From: Ascidia mentula
Taxonomy: Eukaryota > Chordata > Ascidiacea > Phlebobranchia > Ascidiidae
Length of the DNA: 64,000 nt
Direction: 5' to 3'
Assembly: GCA_947561715.1 (NCBI GenBank)
Contig: OX387204.1
Coordinates: 17,117,001-17,181,000, forward strand
Under the pieces are notes generated by a model, which was not told the DNA's origin, ran no database searches, and saw nothing but the letters and a program-made list of their open reading frames with translations. Position numbers and translations under genes: made by a program. Of the stretch, positions 33,501-45,000 are shown piece by piece; the stretch's first letter is position 1; each line of letters opens with the position of its first letter.

Positions 33501-36500
33501 TCGGTTTCCCAGCAAAAATTATCACAAGGTCGATACCACGTAACGAAACGCCTTCACTTAACAAAAGTTGACGCAACTTATGGCGGAGTTTACGAATGTT
33601 GGGCAGAAAACCGCAAGGACACAAAACTGCTGTCTCTAACCAGAAAAGAAGTCACTCTGAAAGGTATAGTAGTGACCATAAACTGTTCGAGTCCCAGCTA
33701 AACTGTTAGTTGTATTTAGTTCGTCCAAACATAACACTTTCTGCATCACAATTTATTGCGGAAAAGTTTCATGGGCAATACGTTGATTGTGTCTCTTATG
33801 GGTTTCCGAAGCCTAACGTAACATGGAAAAGGTAAACACATGATTTAGCATCAGTTCAACAAATCCGTAACTTTGGTTTTAAATTTTAGAAATAAATCTG
33901 TTATCGGAGCTACAACTTCTAATATCTCCACGAGTATTGTAAATAACACGAAGTATTCGCTAACAGCTCGATTAAATTTTATGATTGATAATGTTGCGGA
34001 TTCAGGAACTTACGTTTGTCAGTCAACAAACAATCATATTGACAAGGTGGAAAAGGCGTTTATAATTAGAGGTATCCAATCGTAATGATTTGCTTTTATT
34101 GCTCTCATTTAACCAAGGCATCTACAGTACCAGCAAATATATCGGTTACTCAAACCAGCAAAGTTGTTAGTATTCCAGAAACGTTTACGATTGGTTGTGA
34201 ATCCTATGGTTTTCCATTGCCGACAACATATTGGATTCGGTAAAGCGATTGGCAAAATGAAAACTTTGTTTCGTACTCCGTATATTCATGAAATCAAAAA
34301 TACGTTGTGTCCATAGAAATGATCATGTGGCAAACTGCACTACTAACACCTCCTCGGTTTGCCAAAATCGTACAACCGTCGGCGAATTCAAATCCATATC
34401 CTGGTTAAACTTCAATATTACCAACATAGAAGATGCTGGAAGTTATCACTGCAATGCCTCTAATATTCCTGGTTTGAAAATGACCTCAGAAACCTTTACT
34501 CTTCTTGGTGAGGTTTTGAGTTCTTCTGTTATTTGTTTTTCGTTTTTTGGGTAAAATGAAAACTTGTACTTTTAGTCACACCCAACATTTCCTTGTCATC
34601 AAGTCACGTCACAATAGCAGGGGGCGAATCTGCAAACGTAACCTGTGCTTCATTCGGATATTACAACCCAATAGTGTATTGGACACGGTGAGGGATTCGT
34701 GTTATACGGTTTCTCATTTTCGCAGAAAGCTGTTATGTAAAATAATGAAATAAAAAATAATACTTTCTCGTCTGAACGCCTTCCATTGCAGTGTAGTGCA
34801 GGGTTTCTTGCTTTTTAACTTTAGTAGTTTTATTATATATTTTATTATATATTATATTTTATTTTAATTTTTTTTATTCTTGGATTTATTTACCGTATAG
34901 CTTTCTGTGTTTATTTGCAAATTCGAATTTGCAGAAACTGAGGATGCCAGTTCAGGCGAAATCGATTTTTTACTGATAAATCAGCTGACTCAATTCAAAA
35001 CTTCTGCTAGTTTCATTGAATTCTTAATACTTTCTCGTTTTCAGTTTCTTCAAAAACTTATCGATTAATTCATCGAATCGAATAAACTTTAAAAGTACGA
35101 GTGTCGGTGAATTTAAGACGGAAACTACACTTAATATTCAAACTTCCGGTGTCGGTGATTCTGGTACTTTTGTTTGCCACGCTGGATCTAGTTACGAAAG
35201 TTTCAACTTTTCCGTTTTGTCCCCACAACAGACACAAGGTATGACGGAATTATTTTGCTGTTTGGCAAATGATTTTCCACGCTTTACTTTCTAATGACAC
35301 CGTATGTTCAACGTTAATTAGTAAAAACAAAAGCAACATTTAATCCACAAAGCGATGCTATTCGGCCTTTTGTTCAATAATTTCGTGATATTTATACGTT
35401 TGCTCGTTTTTGTTAACGGTAATTGTTTTTAACATACTATTTGACTCCATTTTTCCTGTATATATTAATTATTTTTCTAGGTTTATCGACATCACAATGG
35501 TTGCTACCAGCTATTATCGGATTGTCATTTTTATTCATATCGGTCATAATTGTTGTGCTAGTGTTGGTGAAGTTGAGGTAAATGACCTTTAGTTATAACA
35601 CATAAACTGCAAGCAAAGCTATTACTAAGTTAAAACGTATTTAAATATTTTAGAGCTCATGCACACAACAGAAAGAAACCCGAAATAAACCTTGAAACTG
35701 TCAACCCAGGTAAATAGCTGGTATTTAAAAAATATACAACCTATTAATGCGTTTTGTCGAATTGTCAAGTAGGACTGTTGACAATAATGTTTGTAAAAAT
35801 TCGACCACTGGTATTTCAGATTCCTCAGATTCTCCAGTTGAAGCAAAACCTCGTCCAGACTCGACTGCGACGAGAATTTTTAAGTTTTATTTATGTGATC
35901 TTTATGTGGAGAGCGCCAAGCACGGGCATCAAGCATTGAAAGCTCAACATGAGGTGCGTTGTAAAGTTAACGTTTCGTCGACCTAAGTTTTCCTGCATAA
36001 TATATTCAGGACCGGGTGATATGCAAATACACGGTATACACAGTGGGCGCCACATTCATGCTTTTTAATACAGATTTACAATCGGCTCCTGTGAAACATT
36101 TATATTTCGTGTGGTTTGTATTAACAGAAAATAAGAATACAATCAAGAAGTCTTCTCAGTGTTGAAACTGCTGAAAAAAACCCAAGTAGAAATCGTTACA
36201 AGAATATTTTACCATGTATGACTTTAAGTTTTTTTATTCATAAACATACATTTTTAAATACCGTGTACATATAGATGAACACAACAGAGTGATTCTTCGC
36301 GGATTAAAAAGCAACGAAAATGATTACATTAACGCATCATATGTTGAGGTTTGTCACTGCAGCAATGATTTCCTGGAAATTTTACATTGTTTGTAATATT
36401 TCTCAGGGTTTTGAACAACCGAACAAGTGGATTGCAACCCAAGGCCCTATCGATACAACTGTGAATGATTTCTGGGCAATGGTTTGGGAACAAAATGTCA

Positions 36501-38533
36501 GAGTAATTGTTATGCTTACCAATATATGTGAGAAGGGCAAGGTATTGTAATTAAACACTTTATGATTATTTTGCAAACCGTTATCATGTCAAAAGAAATT
36601 TTGAAGTCAAAGTGCGCCGTCTACTGGCCTGAACACATCGGCCACTCCCAAAACCACAAACAAGTGCAAGTCCACTTAACTAACGTCATCGTTAAAGGGA
36701 GTTACGTCATCAGAAAGATGAATATCGAAGAAGGCAAGACCGCAAATGTATCGGTATTTCATACATTGCGTTTACACCAAATTCATTTTACACCTGTTTC
36801 TTCAGTTGCAGGAACAACGCACTGTGACGCAATATCACTTCACTGCTTGGCCCGACCACGGAGTTCCACAAACCACCACTGGTTTGCTCAGATTTGTGGA
36901 AGAAGTTTTTATCAATATGGAGCACTGGAAGACATCTTTAAACATAGATATTCCCACTATTGTTCACTGCAGGTGCGTTTAATGTGGTACCGCGATATGC
37001 AATTCACTGGTGTATTTTCCACGTAGACTATGATGTTCATATATTGACTCAAATCTTGATGATTCAGTGCCGGCATTGGACGAACTGGAACTTTCATTGC
37101 TTTTGATTATTTAATGAAGGAGTTAAACCAAACTGGTTCAGTTGATGTTTTCAAAGCAGTTTGTCGTTTAAGAGAGCAAAGAATGGAAATGGTGCAAACT
37201 TCCGTGAGTTAACAGAGAGTACGTTTGTGAAACTATTTATTGAAATCCGTCTTTTGTGCTGCAGGAACAATATGTTTTGCTTCACAGACTTCTTTACGAG
37301 TCTTTAAACTTTATGGAAACGAATTTGGAAGTCAAACAGTTTAGCCAAAGATTAGAACAACAAAAAAGGCAAGAAAACGTGCATTTTTAATGTGTGTCGA
37401 TTTTACAAACGTTTGTTTGTGATTTAGGCTGCCGTATTCTAACAGCATAAAAAAGGAATTTGAAGATTTAACTAAGATCGTTAATGTCCTACAAATAAAC
37501 TGTATAGAGAAGATGGGTGGTAAATCTAATAATGACACATAATAGTTTAAGCACTATTTAACCTTATTTTGTTATGATTAGATCATTCAGCCGAACAAAA
37601 AACGAAGCAAATTGAATACTACGAATTGGAGGTGAAGTTTTCTTAGAAAAACAATAATGTTATTATAGTTTATACATATCTGCTGATCCTGTAATTTTTC
37701 AGTCGTATTATGCCACGAATCGTCTGACAATTGGGAAAGAACCTAAATCTGATCAAGTGGAACAATTTTTCAGAGTTTTGTTTCAGAAGAGCTACGGAAT
37801 CGTTTTGTTTCTTGGGAAGTCGGCGGTTTTCGTAAGACCCAACATTTCTTTGTTTAAACTACTTTCTCAACTCATGTGCTTAGGAGAATATTTCCTCGCA
37901 ATTGAACACAAATTTGATTTTGGGTGAATTTTGTGTGGAATGTGTTGAACAAACCAATCGTGGAAGTGCAAAAGTAACGGATCTTTTGATTAAGGATCGA
38001 AACGCGCAAGTAAGGGTTTCAACTATTCTGCGATCTACTTTTCCATGAAACTCGGCTATTTTAGAAAAATACAACATGGGTTGAATTCGAATTTTTCCCT
38101 GACAATGAGAGACCAGAACACGACAAAGACTTCATAAATTTCATTTCGTTTCTTAAGACTGATATTGCCAAGGCAGATAAAAATGGCATGTTATTGATAT
38201 CCAGGTAAGAATGTTAATGTTTAGTAGGCCAGGAGATAATGCTTTTTTGGAAGTATTTTATTTGATTGTTTTCCAGTAGGGGATTTTCAAAGTCCGTGAT
38301 GTTCTGTGTTGTCTGGAATCTCATATCTCGTTTCGATGTCGAGAAATTAGTGGATGTGTTTAAAACGGTCAAAGATATCAGTGAGTCTATGCGTGATCTG
38401 CATCTCTCATTGGTAGGAATTAAAACAATATTTTCCTTGTAACCCTGCAGTAATTTTGTTGCAACTTTTGAAGGAAGAATACAAGGCTTGTTATTCTCTG
38501 ATCAAGTTGTACATTGACCACGAGAGAAAGTGA
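30552..38533 (+). CDS. Receptor gene 3: CLECT, seven Ig-like domains, TM, active-type PTP plus degenerate PTP
   Basis: Signal peptide and CLECT are as in gene 2, except that a conserved CLECT cysteine is Tyr (31395-31397). The first Ig-like exon (31485-31754) contains TAA at 31568-31570, but it is 270 bases long with phase 1 at both ends, so skipping it keeps frame. Six two-exon Ig domains follow (31823-32453, 32710-33175, 33231-33663, 33720-34071, 34128-34507, 34576-35238). Membrane span 35481-35577. D1 begins RNRYKNILP and has AWPDHGVP (Asp codon 36854-36856) and [10 protein letters not shown], so it should be active. An intron after 37265 seems to use a GC donor. D2 (37440-38533) ends in YIDHERK; its loop reads ISSRGFSKS, with Cys to Ser and Arg to Lys, so it is catalytically dead, as is common for receptor PTP D2 domains. 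It may act as a surface phosphatase receptor if the stop exon is skipped. Confidence 0.8.
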
Positions 38534-38885
38534 CTGGAACTTTATGACGTCATCGTTCTGTGGAAAACATGTTTTGTAGATTTATTTTATTTGTCATGTG
38601 GGATACTGATACAACAAACATATGTGTGTAGTGAGTTTGAGTGTTGATGGAATGTCCGAACACTTTCTCTACATTCTAATAAGACATTTGTTTTTGCATA
38701 AATTTACATCGCAGTCGCATTCGGCCACAATGACAATAGTAGATAACATAAAGTTGATCACCCGAGCGCCCTGTGTTTACTTGGCTGTGCATCGTTTGTG
38801 TTTGCACCAACCGATGTTAAAATTACATTTTTCCATAATATTTGAACGGCATACGTCAATTTGTACGAGGTTGATGTAAATAAAT
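38534..38885 (+). terminator. 3' untranslated region and poly(A) signal of gene 3
   Basis: Directly after the TGA stop. An AATAAA hexamer lies in TGTAAATAAATTTATTG at about 38875-38891, a plausible cleavage signal. No other feature is seen. Confidence 0.5.
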
Positions 38886-38959
38886 TTATTGCATTACTGT
38901 AGAGATCATTTTATACTGCCGCCAATTTTTTTTAAAATATGAAATACAAATGTGAAGAA

Positions 38960-39098
38960 TATGTTTAACAAGTTCAACAAGATTATTTTGCGTTTCGGCA
39001 TCAGATATACTAGCAAGGTTGCCACTAAGCTCAGAACATTTTCTCCTCGCATCTTCCCACGTTCGTCTGTCACCAGACAAGGAGAAGAAACTTTTTTT
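38960..39098 (-). pseudogene. Isolated reversed CLECT exon
   Basis: Read leftward it gives SGDRRTWEDARRKCSELSGN then LASISDAETQNNLVEL, which aligns with the first CLECT exon of the receptors ([19 protein letters not shown]). It is in opposite orientation to all five genes, and no partner exons are seen nearby. Probably a relic of an inverted duplicate, or an exon of a gene lying mostly elsewhere. Confidence 0.65.
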
Positions 39099-39838
39099 TG
39101 CATTTGTTTGATGACGAATTCAAACGCAACCATAGATGACGCCCTGCTTACATGGATGTTTTGAATTAAAAGTTAGATATTGGCGTATAAAAAAACACAA
39201 AAACAATTAGGTTGAAAATCACAAATGCGTTGTTCATGTATCGGCTTATATTCTGTAATTGCGATCAGAGTATTCTTAGTTTTGAAAGGTTTTAGGATTA
39301 TTTACACGCGCTAAAATTTGTCCCTGCTACTGAGTTTGTAAGAAAACCTAAACTAGTGTCAAAGGAAGGCTGTTAGTTTCTGATGTGCATTTGCTCATAC
39401 AAATACAAAGAAAGTACTTCGTCACTGTAAGCCTCAAGTTAGATTCAAGCTCACATTAAACCATTGTATACGACCTAAAATATCTGATAATGCAGATTGG
39501 TCTTACAACTTTCTTTAGCACGGATCAGCATATCGACCTTTGGAGTGTTTAGCTTTGTGCGATCATAACTTAACGAACGTTTGCATTCAATACAATGCTT
39601 GCGCATTGACGCAGTCATTCACCTAATGTAACAATGATTTTTTTGCATAAAATTTTGATAATTAAAATGGGTATACACACAGTACACGTAAAAACTGATA
39701 AACAAAAATTATGCTGAACAAAATGTCAGCACTTTGCAAACGTGATTGCAGTGTATCTGCCTGTACATGCCATGGCGCATAGAAGAAACAAAAAAAAACT
39801 ACTTTGCACACCGTTTCGCACCTTAACGAGGTCATGCC
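39099..39838. other. Intergenic stretch with no recognised feature
   Basis: AT-rich with no supported exon on either strand. Not obviously shared with the other gene units. Confidence 0.4.
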
Positions 39839-40036
39839 CGACGTTTATTTCAACGTCCAACAACAAGAGTCCAACTCCTTCCCAGCCTGTTGATGGCTGC
39901 CCTGCTTACGACAATAATTGTGCTTGGAGTTTTGTAATCCCGACCAACACAGAATGTGTTATACAAAAGATAGACACATCAGAAATATATTTACAAAACT
40001 TTGCTCTGAATACAGTGCACGGGAACGTTACCTTGG
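39839..40036 (+). pseudogene. Possible CUB-like exon
   Basis: An open frame reads CPAYDNNCAWSFVIPTNTEC and ends at a plausible GT donor. The YxNNCxW pattern followed by alternating hydrophobic residues resembles the start of a CUB domain. No CUB domain is present in genes 1-5, so this would come from a different relative. Short and uncertain; a chance frame is possible. Confidence 0.3.
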
Positions 40037-40220
40037 TATGATTTCTTTATTGTGGGTTTGTTTGTCGTAATAAACATATATGTTACTTGAAATTATTCAA
40101 ATTATATTTATACCAAAAACTTCAAAAGTAATTTTCTTTGTAATAAATTAAAATCACAATGTTTTGAAAAAACATCGTTAACAAAGATACCAATAGATTA
40201 CATTGATTTTTTTTCTTAAG

Positions 40221-40275
40221 ATTGTTATTTGGATGGTAGAAGAGTTGAAAATAAGTTTGTTTGGCCACCGGTGGA
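40221..40275 (+). pseudogene. CLECT exon fragment
   Basis: After an AG acceptor, in the same phase as the paralogs, it reads CYLDGRRVENKFVWP, matching [17 protein letters not shown] of gene 2 exon 3. It runs into an (AT)n repeat and then into PTP-gene DNA, so the lectin gene was cut here. Confidence 0.7.
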
Positions 40276-40292
40276 ATATATATATATATATT
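40276..40292. repeat. (AT)n microsatellite at a rearrangement junction
   Basis: A run of alternating A and T between the CLECT fragment and the PTP fragment. It marks or lies close to the point where the two gene pieces were joined. Confidence 0.7.
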
Positions 40293-40684
40293 GGAAGCGT
40301 ATTAGGAAGTTTTCTGCATGACAATCTTGTCAAAAACACATGGCATTTACACCAACTATGTCCGTAGACGATTACAACAGAGTGGTCCTTCATGAACTTG
40401 AGGGCGATGAAAACGACTACATTAACGCATCATATGTGGAGGTTCGTAACCGTGCTGAATGGAGTGGCAAATAAACGTTTCTAATTAGGGTTTTAAACAA
40501 CCCCAAGTTATTTTAACTTGTGTTAACTTTATTTGTTACATTTATCTAGGAGCAACACATATTCATGCATCACTTGATGGCACAAAGTGTTGAATGTTGC
40601 GAAACCCAAACAAATATTTCTGGACTGAACGAAAATGTTGAGCAACTTAAATGGTTTGTGACCTGCATACAAAAAACTGATTAG
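40293..40684 (+). pseudogene. Remnant of a single-PTP receptor gene
   Basis: It contains one PTP exon (40368-40441, [20 protein letters not shown]) and the last exon (40550-40684, starting EQHIFMHHLMAQSVECCETQ). The middle of the phosphatase, including the WPD and HCS loops, is missing: sequence jumps at about 40503 from the intron after the first PTP exon to the intron before the last one. A deletion relic, not a gene. Confidence 0.8.
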
Positions 40685-41515
40685 CATAAAATGTAAATCA
40701 TGCACTCACAGTTCACCTTCTTCAAGTGACGTCATTAACGAGATATACAGCTCTGTCAAGTTGTCTGATGACGTCATTGCTTCAGCAAAGCCGACAAAGA
40801 ATTAAATTCCTAAATATATTCGGAATCCACGTTGGGATTTTCGGTGTTCAAATCCGCAGTCGGGACAATTGCCCAAATGTCACAATATCCGAAGAATCAG
40901 CTTAAAATTAACAATTCGTAATTGTGACACTCGCGACTCGACGAGACGCCGTTAGATATGTTTTAAAATTTGTGTCTCAAAATTGTCAAGCTTGTTGACG
41001 TAAATCTGCTTGGGATTGTATTTTTGAAAAATGTTATGAGTTAATGACGTGAACCACTTATTTCATGTCATGACAATCATCCTTTTGCGTTTTGTGTTTC
41101 TTCAATAACTTCTATGAGTTTAGCATCTTGGCTGCGTTGCTATACATGTATTTATCTTCATGATAATACATGTACGAAGAAATTACATTTCTTCTTGTCA
41201 ACCGAAACTAAAATAATTATTAGAACTTGTTCTATTCCCATGTGAAGTCTAAACAACGATCATTAAGACAGCTCAGTTGAAGTTGTTCCCACAACTACGT
41301 ACAAATATTGAAATGCAAAACCTATGAAGATCAGTTCTATTGTCATTAGATTTGCGTTTTCGCATTGTATCCCATAAAGACATAAATTCTACATGTTGTG
41401 CCACACTATACACACCGACTAACAGCTATTGTCACGGTTGATAACAATGGAAAGTTTAGTAGCTGATCTAGCTTGGGGCCAGTATATAGGCCCCTAAAGT
41501 TCAAGAAACGGTTTT
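40685..41515 (+). other. 3' flank of the relic gene
   Basis: Homologous to the 3' flanks of genes 1, 2 and 4, and closest to the second copy of the tandem duplication in gene 1's flank. It contains a perfect GGGGCC/GGCCCC hairpin near 41474-41494. No gene is seen. Confidence 0.5.
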
Positions 41516-42073
41516 GCTGTCGAACAAGTATTAATTTTTAGGCCTAATGATCAGTCGTATCTCGTTTGTGAGGGCTGCTGTGACCCAAACAAACCACCCA
41601 CGCAACAACTATTCCCACTGAAAAAGGCAACCTGAACAATGGCATATTTGCATTGCAATGTATTTTAAGCCTTGCATTGTGAATATTTTGGAACAATCCA
41701 TACAGCAGGTTAACTTAAAGTTGCTATGTCGAAATATATCTCTTCATATGCATAAGGAATGGTTCTTATCCCTTTCTTAGAAAATCCGTGCGCAAATAAC
41801 TTTTTTAAAGCTGTAGCCAGTGATTTTTCTGTTACTTTACGCACTCACGTTTATTTGGTATCATTAACTCGGGTAACTTTGACAGTGAAGGATTATTTTC
41901 TTTGCATTCGTATGAGAGTTGTCCTTTTTGAAAACATGTTCCTTTTTTGAGAAATGTGTTGACATCTTTTTGTGAGCACCAATGACAGAAACAGTGTTTT
42001 GTTAATTTCAGCAGATCTCACCTTTCAAGAAAATTTAAACATTAATGTCTTAGTATTTAGCATTCAAGTAAAG
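41516..42073 (+). promoter_or_regulatory. 5' flank of receptor gene 4
   Basis: It matches the flank of gene 1 (237-791) better than those of genes 2, 3 and 5, which supports a gene-1-like origin for the 5' part of gene 4. No supported exon before the ATG at 42074. Confidence 0.5.
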
Positions 42074-45000
42074 ATGTTAAGAGCAGTAAACAGTTGTGTG
42101 ATGATCTGGACGTGTGTTTTGTTGATTTCTCAAGAGTTTGGCTGTAAGTGTTTTATTCAACTATTTTGATTCAAGAAATGTACAAGTTCATTGTGAGCAA
42201 GACAGTTATCGTTCCATTGTAGGTTCCTCGTCGAAACCATGCACATATCGTTTCTTTTCAATGTCCAATGACAAACGAACTTGGCAGGATGCGGAGGAAC
42301 GATGTATTGAGCTTAGTGGAAATCTTGCGAGAATTCTTGATGCCGAAACACAAAACAGACTTATTCGTCTTGCAAACAACAAAAATAGAATGTGTAAAAA
42401 AACATTTGTACTAATTTAAATCTGTTTGGATATTTATTTCCAATAAAATTTATCTCGTCATTCAGAAATAGAAAGCAACTAATTTTTTCTTGTTTTCTAG
42501 ATTATTATTTAGGTGGTAGACGTCTTGGAAACAAATTTACGTGGACAGACGGAGTTGTTTTTTACCAACGGAAAATAGGTTTTCGTTTCGTAAACATTTT
42601 TTCATGAAATATTGGCTATTCCATATTAATTACCATGATTAAAGTTAAAATTAAAATGCAAAATTTAATCAAAATCTTTATTTTATGTTTTCAATTCAAG
42701 TGGGCAAAGAATGGATAGATAACAATCATAACTATATTAGTCAAAACTATCCTAAGAATCCTAAGTCGTTCGTTTCTTATGGTTTAAGATTATGGTATCA
42801 ATGGTTCGACAATAATGTCATGGTCCGGTAAAGAATATACAGCCTGGTTATTTAACCCACAGCCCGGATTTGGTGAATGTGTTCTGCTTGTAAATTCACT
42901 TTATTGGGGCTGGTATGCTGGTGATTGCGACAAAAAATTCAACTATATTTGTGAATTCAAAGGTGGGTTTAATAATATTGTAATATTTAAACGAATGACA
43001 TGGTGCTGTTTGCAGATCAACCACGAAAAATCGTATTTTCACAAACAAGATACTCTGCAATTGTCGGTGAAACAATCATTATCAAAGGAAAAATTACCGA
43101 ACCTTATATAGAACCTATAACTATCAGAGCAATTTACAACCTAAACAGACGGGTAACTTTAGCAACCAACTACACGGGTGTGGACTTCAGTTTTTCCATC
43201 CAGGATATTAGTCCATCTCATTTTGGTAACATTACAATTGAAGCCATTGGAGTCGAATCGAAATACAAAATTTCCAAGAGCACTTTTTTGAATGAAGGTA
43301 ACCATGACAAGTTTGGATAATGAAGGTGGGTTCCAGTACTGTAACATTCATTTACATGTACGCAGTAAAGATTGAGATTGACAAAAACAGAATAGTTGCG
43401 GAAAACTATGGAAATCATAAATCTGTTAGTTGCTTTTTATCGGAAAACCATTCCACCCCAATAACATGGATGAGGTATAAATTGTTTGTTGATACCTGTG
43501 ATTACAACTGTTGAAAAAAGTGTTTTTACCACGCACTGCCATATAACACATGCTTTCAGATCTTATTTTTACACTGCAATTAGAAATATTTGCTATTAAA
43601 TCCGTTGTACATGCAGCCCATTTGAGTAATATTTATCTTGTGGGTAAACCACCCCCTAATCGTCTCTACTCACATGTATATAATCCTTAAAACTTTGGGG
43701 CCCCTAATCTTAGTGAACAAAATATTTGTCCAGAAAAACTAATAAGTTTCAAAAGTAAATGCAAGATGTCAATTTTAGTGAGGAAATGTGATAACAAGTG
43801 ACATTTATTCCGCAGAAACGATGCAACGGTTTCCAACAAAAATAGTTCCAACGTTTACCAATCTGTCAGCACCACCCACAGTTCATCCACTCTTCACATA
43901 ATAGTGAATGATGTGAGTGAATCGGGGAATTACACTTGCATGGGAACAAATAGGATTGGATCCAAACTGGAAATGAAGTCTTTGCAAGTGTTTGGTAATT
44001 CAACATTTTTTGTTTTTAATTTTTTTTTTAATCTTAACGCAGTAATAACGATTTCGGTCGCATAGATAGCCATGCATGTGCACACAAAGCACACTAGTGA
44101 ACAACAAAAACAAAAAAATCAAATATTTTTAAGGGGGGCGATATTTCCTTCTTCGTTCCGCCCCAGACGTACACAGCAAAATTCATGGATACATTTAAAG
44201 TAAAAATCATCTTGTTTTAGTTAAAGTAAACATCACATTATCCCGAAGAAATTTGGACTTACAACAATGGGCGAATGTTACGGTTGATTGCACTTCGTAT
44301 GGAAATCCCAGGCCTGTGGTTAATTGGTACAGGTAAGATTTTGTATCATACGTTTGTTAAAAACATTAGTCCTTTTTAACAGAAAATTTGTTGGTAAGAT
44401 GTAAAACTTTACAGTGGGGTTTCTGCATAATTTTCACCCTAATTTATGTAGAGATGAGGTTTTATTTTGTTCTTTATTGTTTTTTAGGAAAGGAAATTTA
44501 ATAACAAACGTTTCATATTCGGTCTCGGTTTCCCAGCAAAAAATATCACAAGGTCGATATCACGTGATGAAACGTCTTCACTTAACAAAAGTTGACGCAA
44601 CTTATGGCGGAGTTTACGAATGTTGGGCAGAAAATCGCAAGGACACAAAACTGCTGTCTCAAACCAGAAGAGAAGTCACTCTGAAAGGTAGTAGTGACCA
44701 TAAACTGTTCGAGTCTCAGTTAAAATGTTAGTTGATTTTAGTTCGTCCAAACATAACACTTTCTGCATCAGAAATTATTGCGGAAAACTTTCACCAGCAA
44801 TACGTTGATTGTGTCTCTTATGGGTTTCCAAGACCAAATGTAACATGGAAAAGGTAAACACATGATTTAGCATCAGTTCAACAAATCCGTAACATTGGTT
44901 TTAAATTTTAGAAATAAATCTGTTATCGGAGCTACAACTTCTAATATCTATACGAGTATTGTAAATAACACGAAGTTTTCGCAAACAGTTCGATTGATTT

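Larger units (their letters stand above)
24811..37486 (+). repeat. Segmental duplication, proximal copy
   Basis: Covers the 3' half of gene 2, the intergenic region and gene 3 up to the linker before its second PTP domain. It recurs at 43421-56097 with a shift of about 18,610 bases. I notice no differences over the first 9 kb (24811 to about 33806), around ten over the next 1.8 kb, and clearly more over the last 1.9 kb. Confidence 0.9.
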
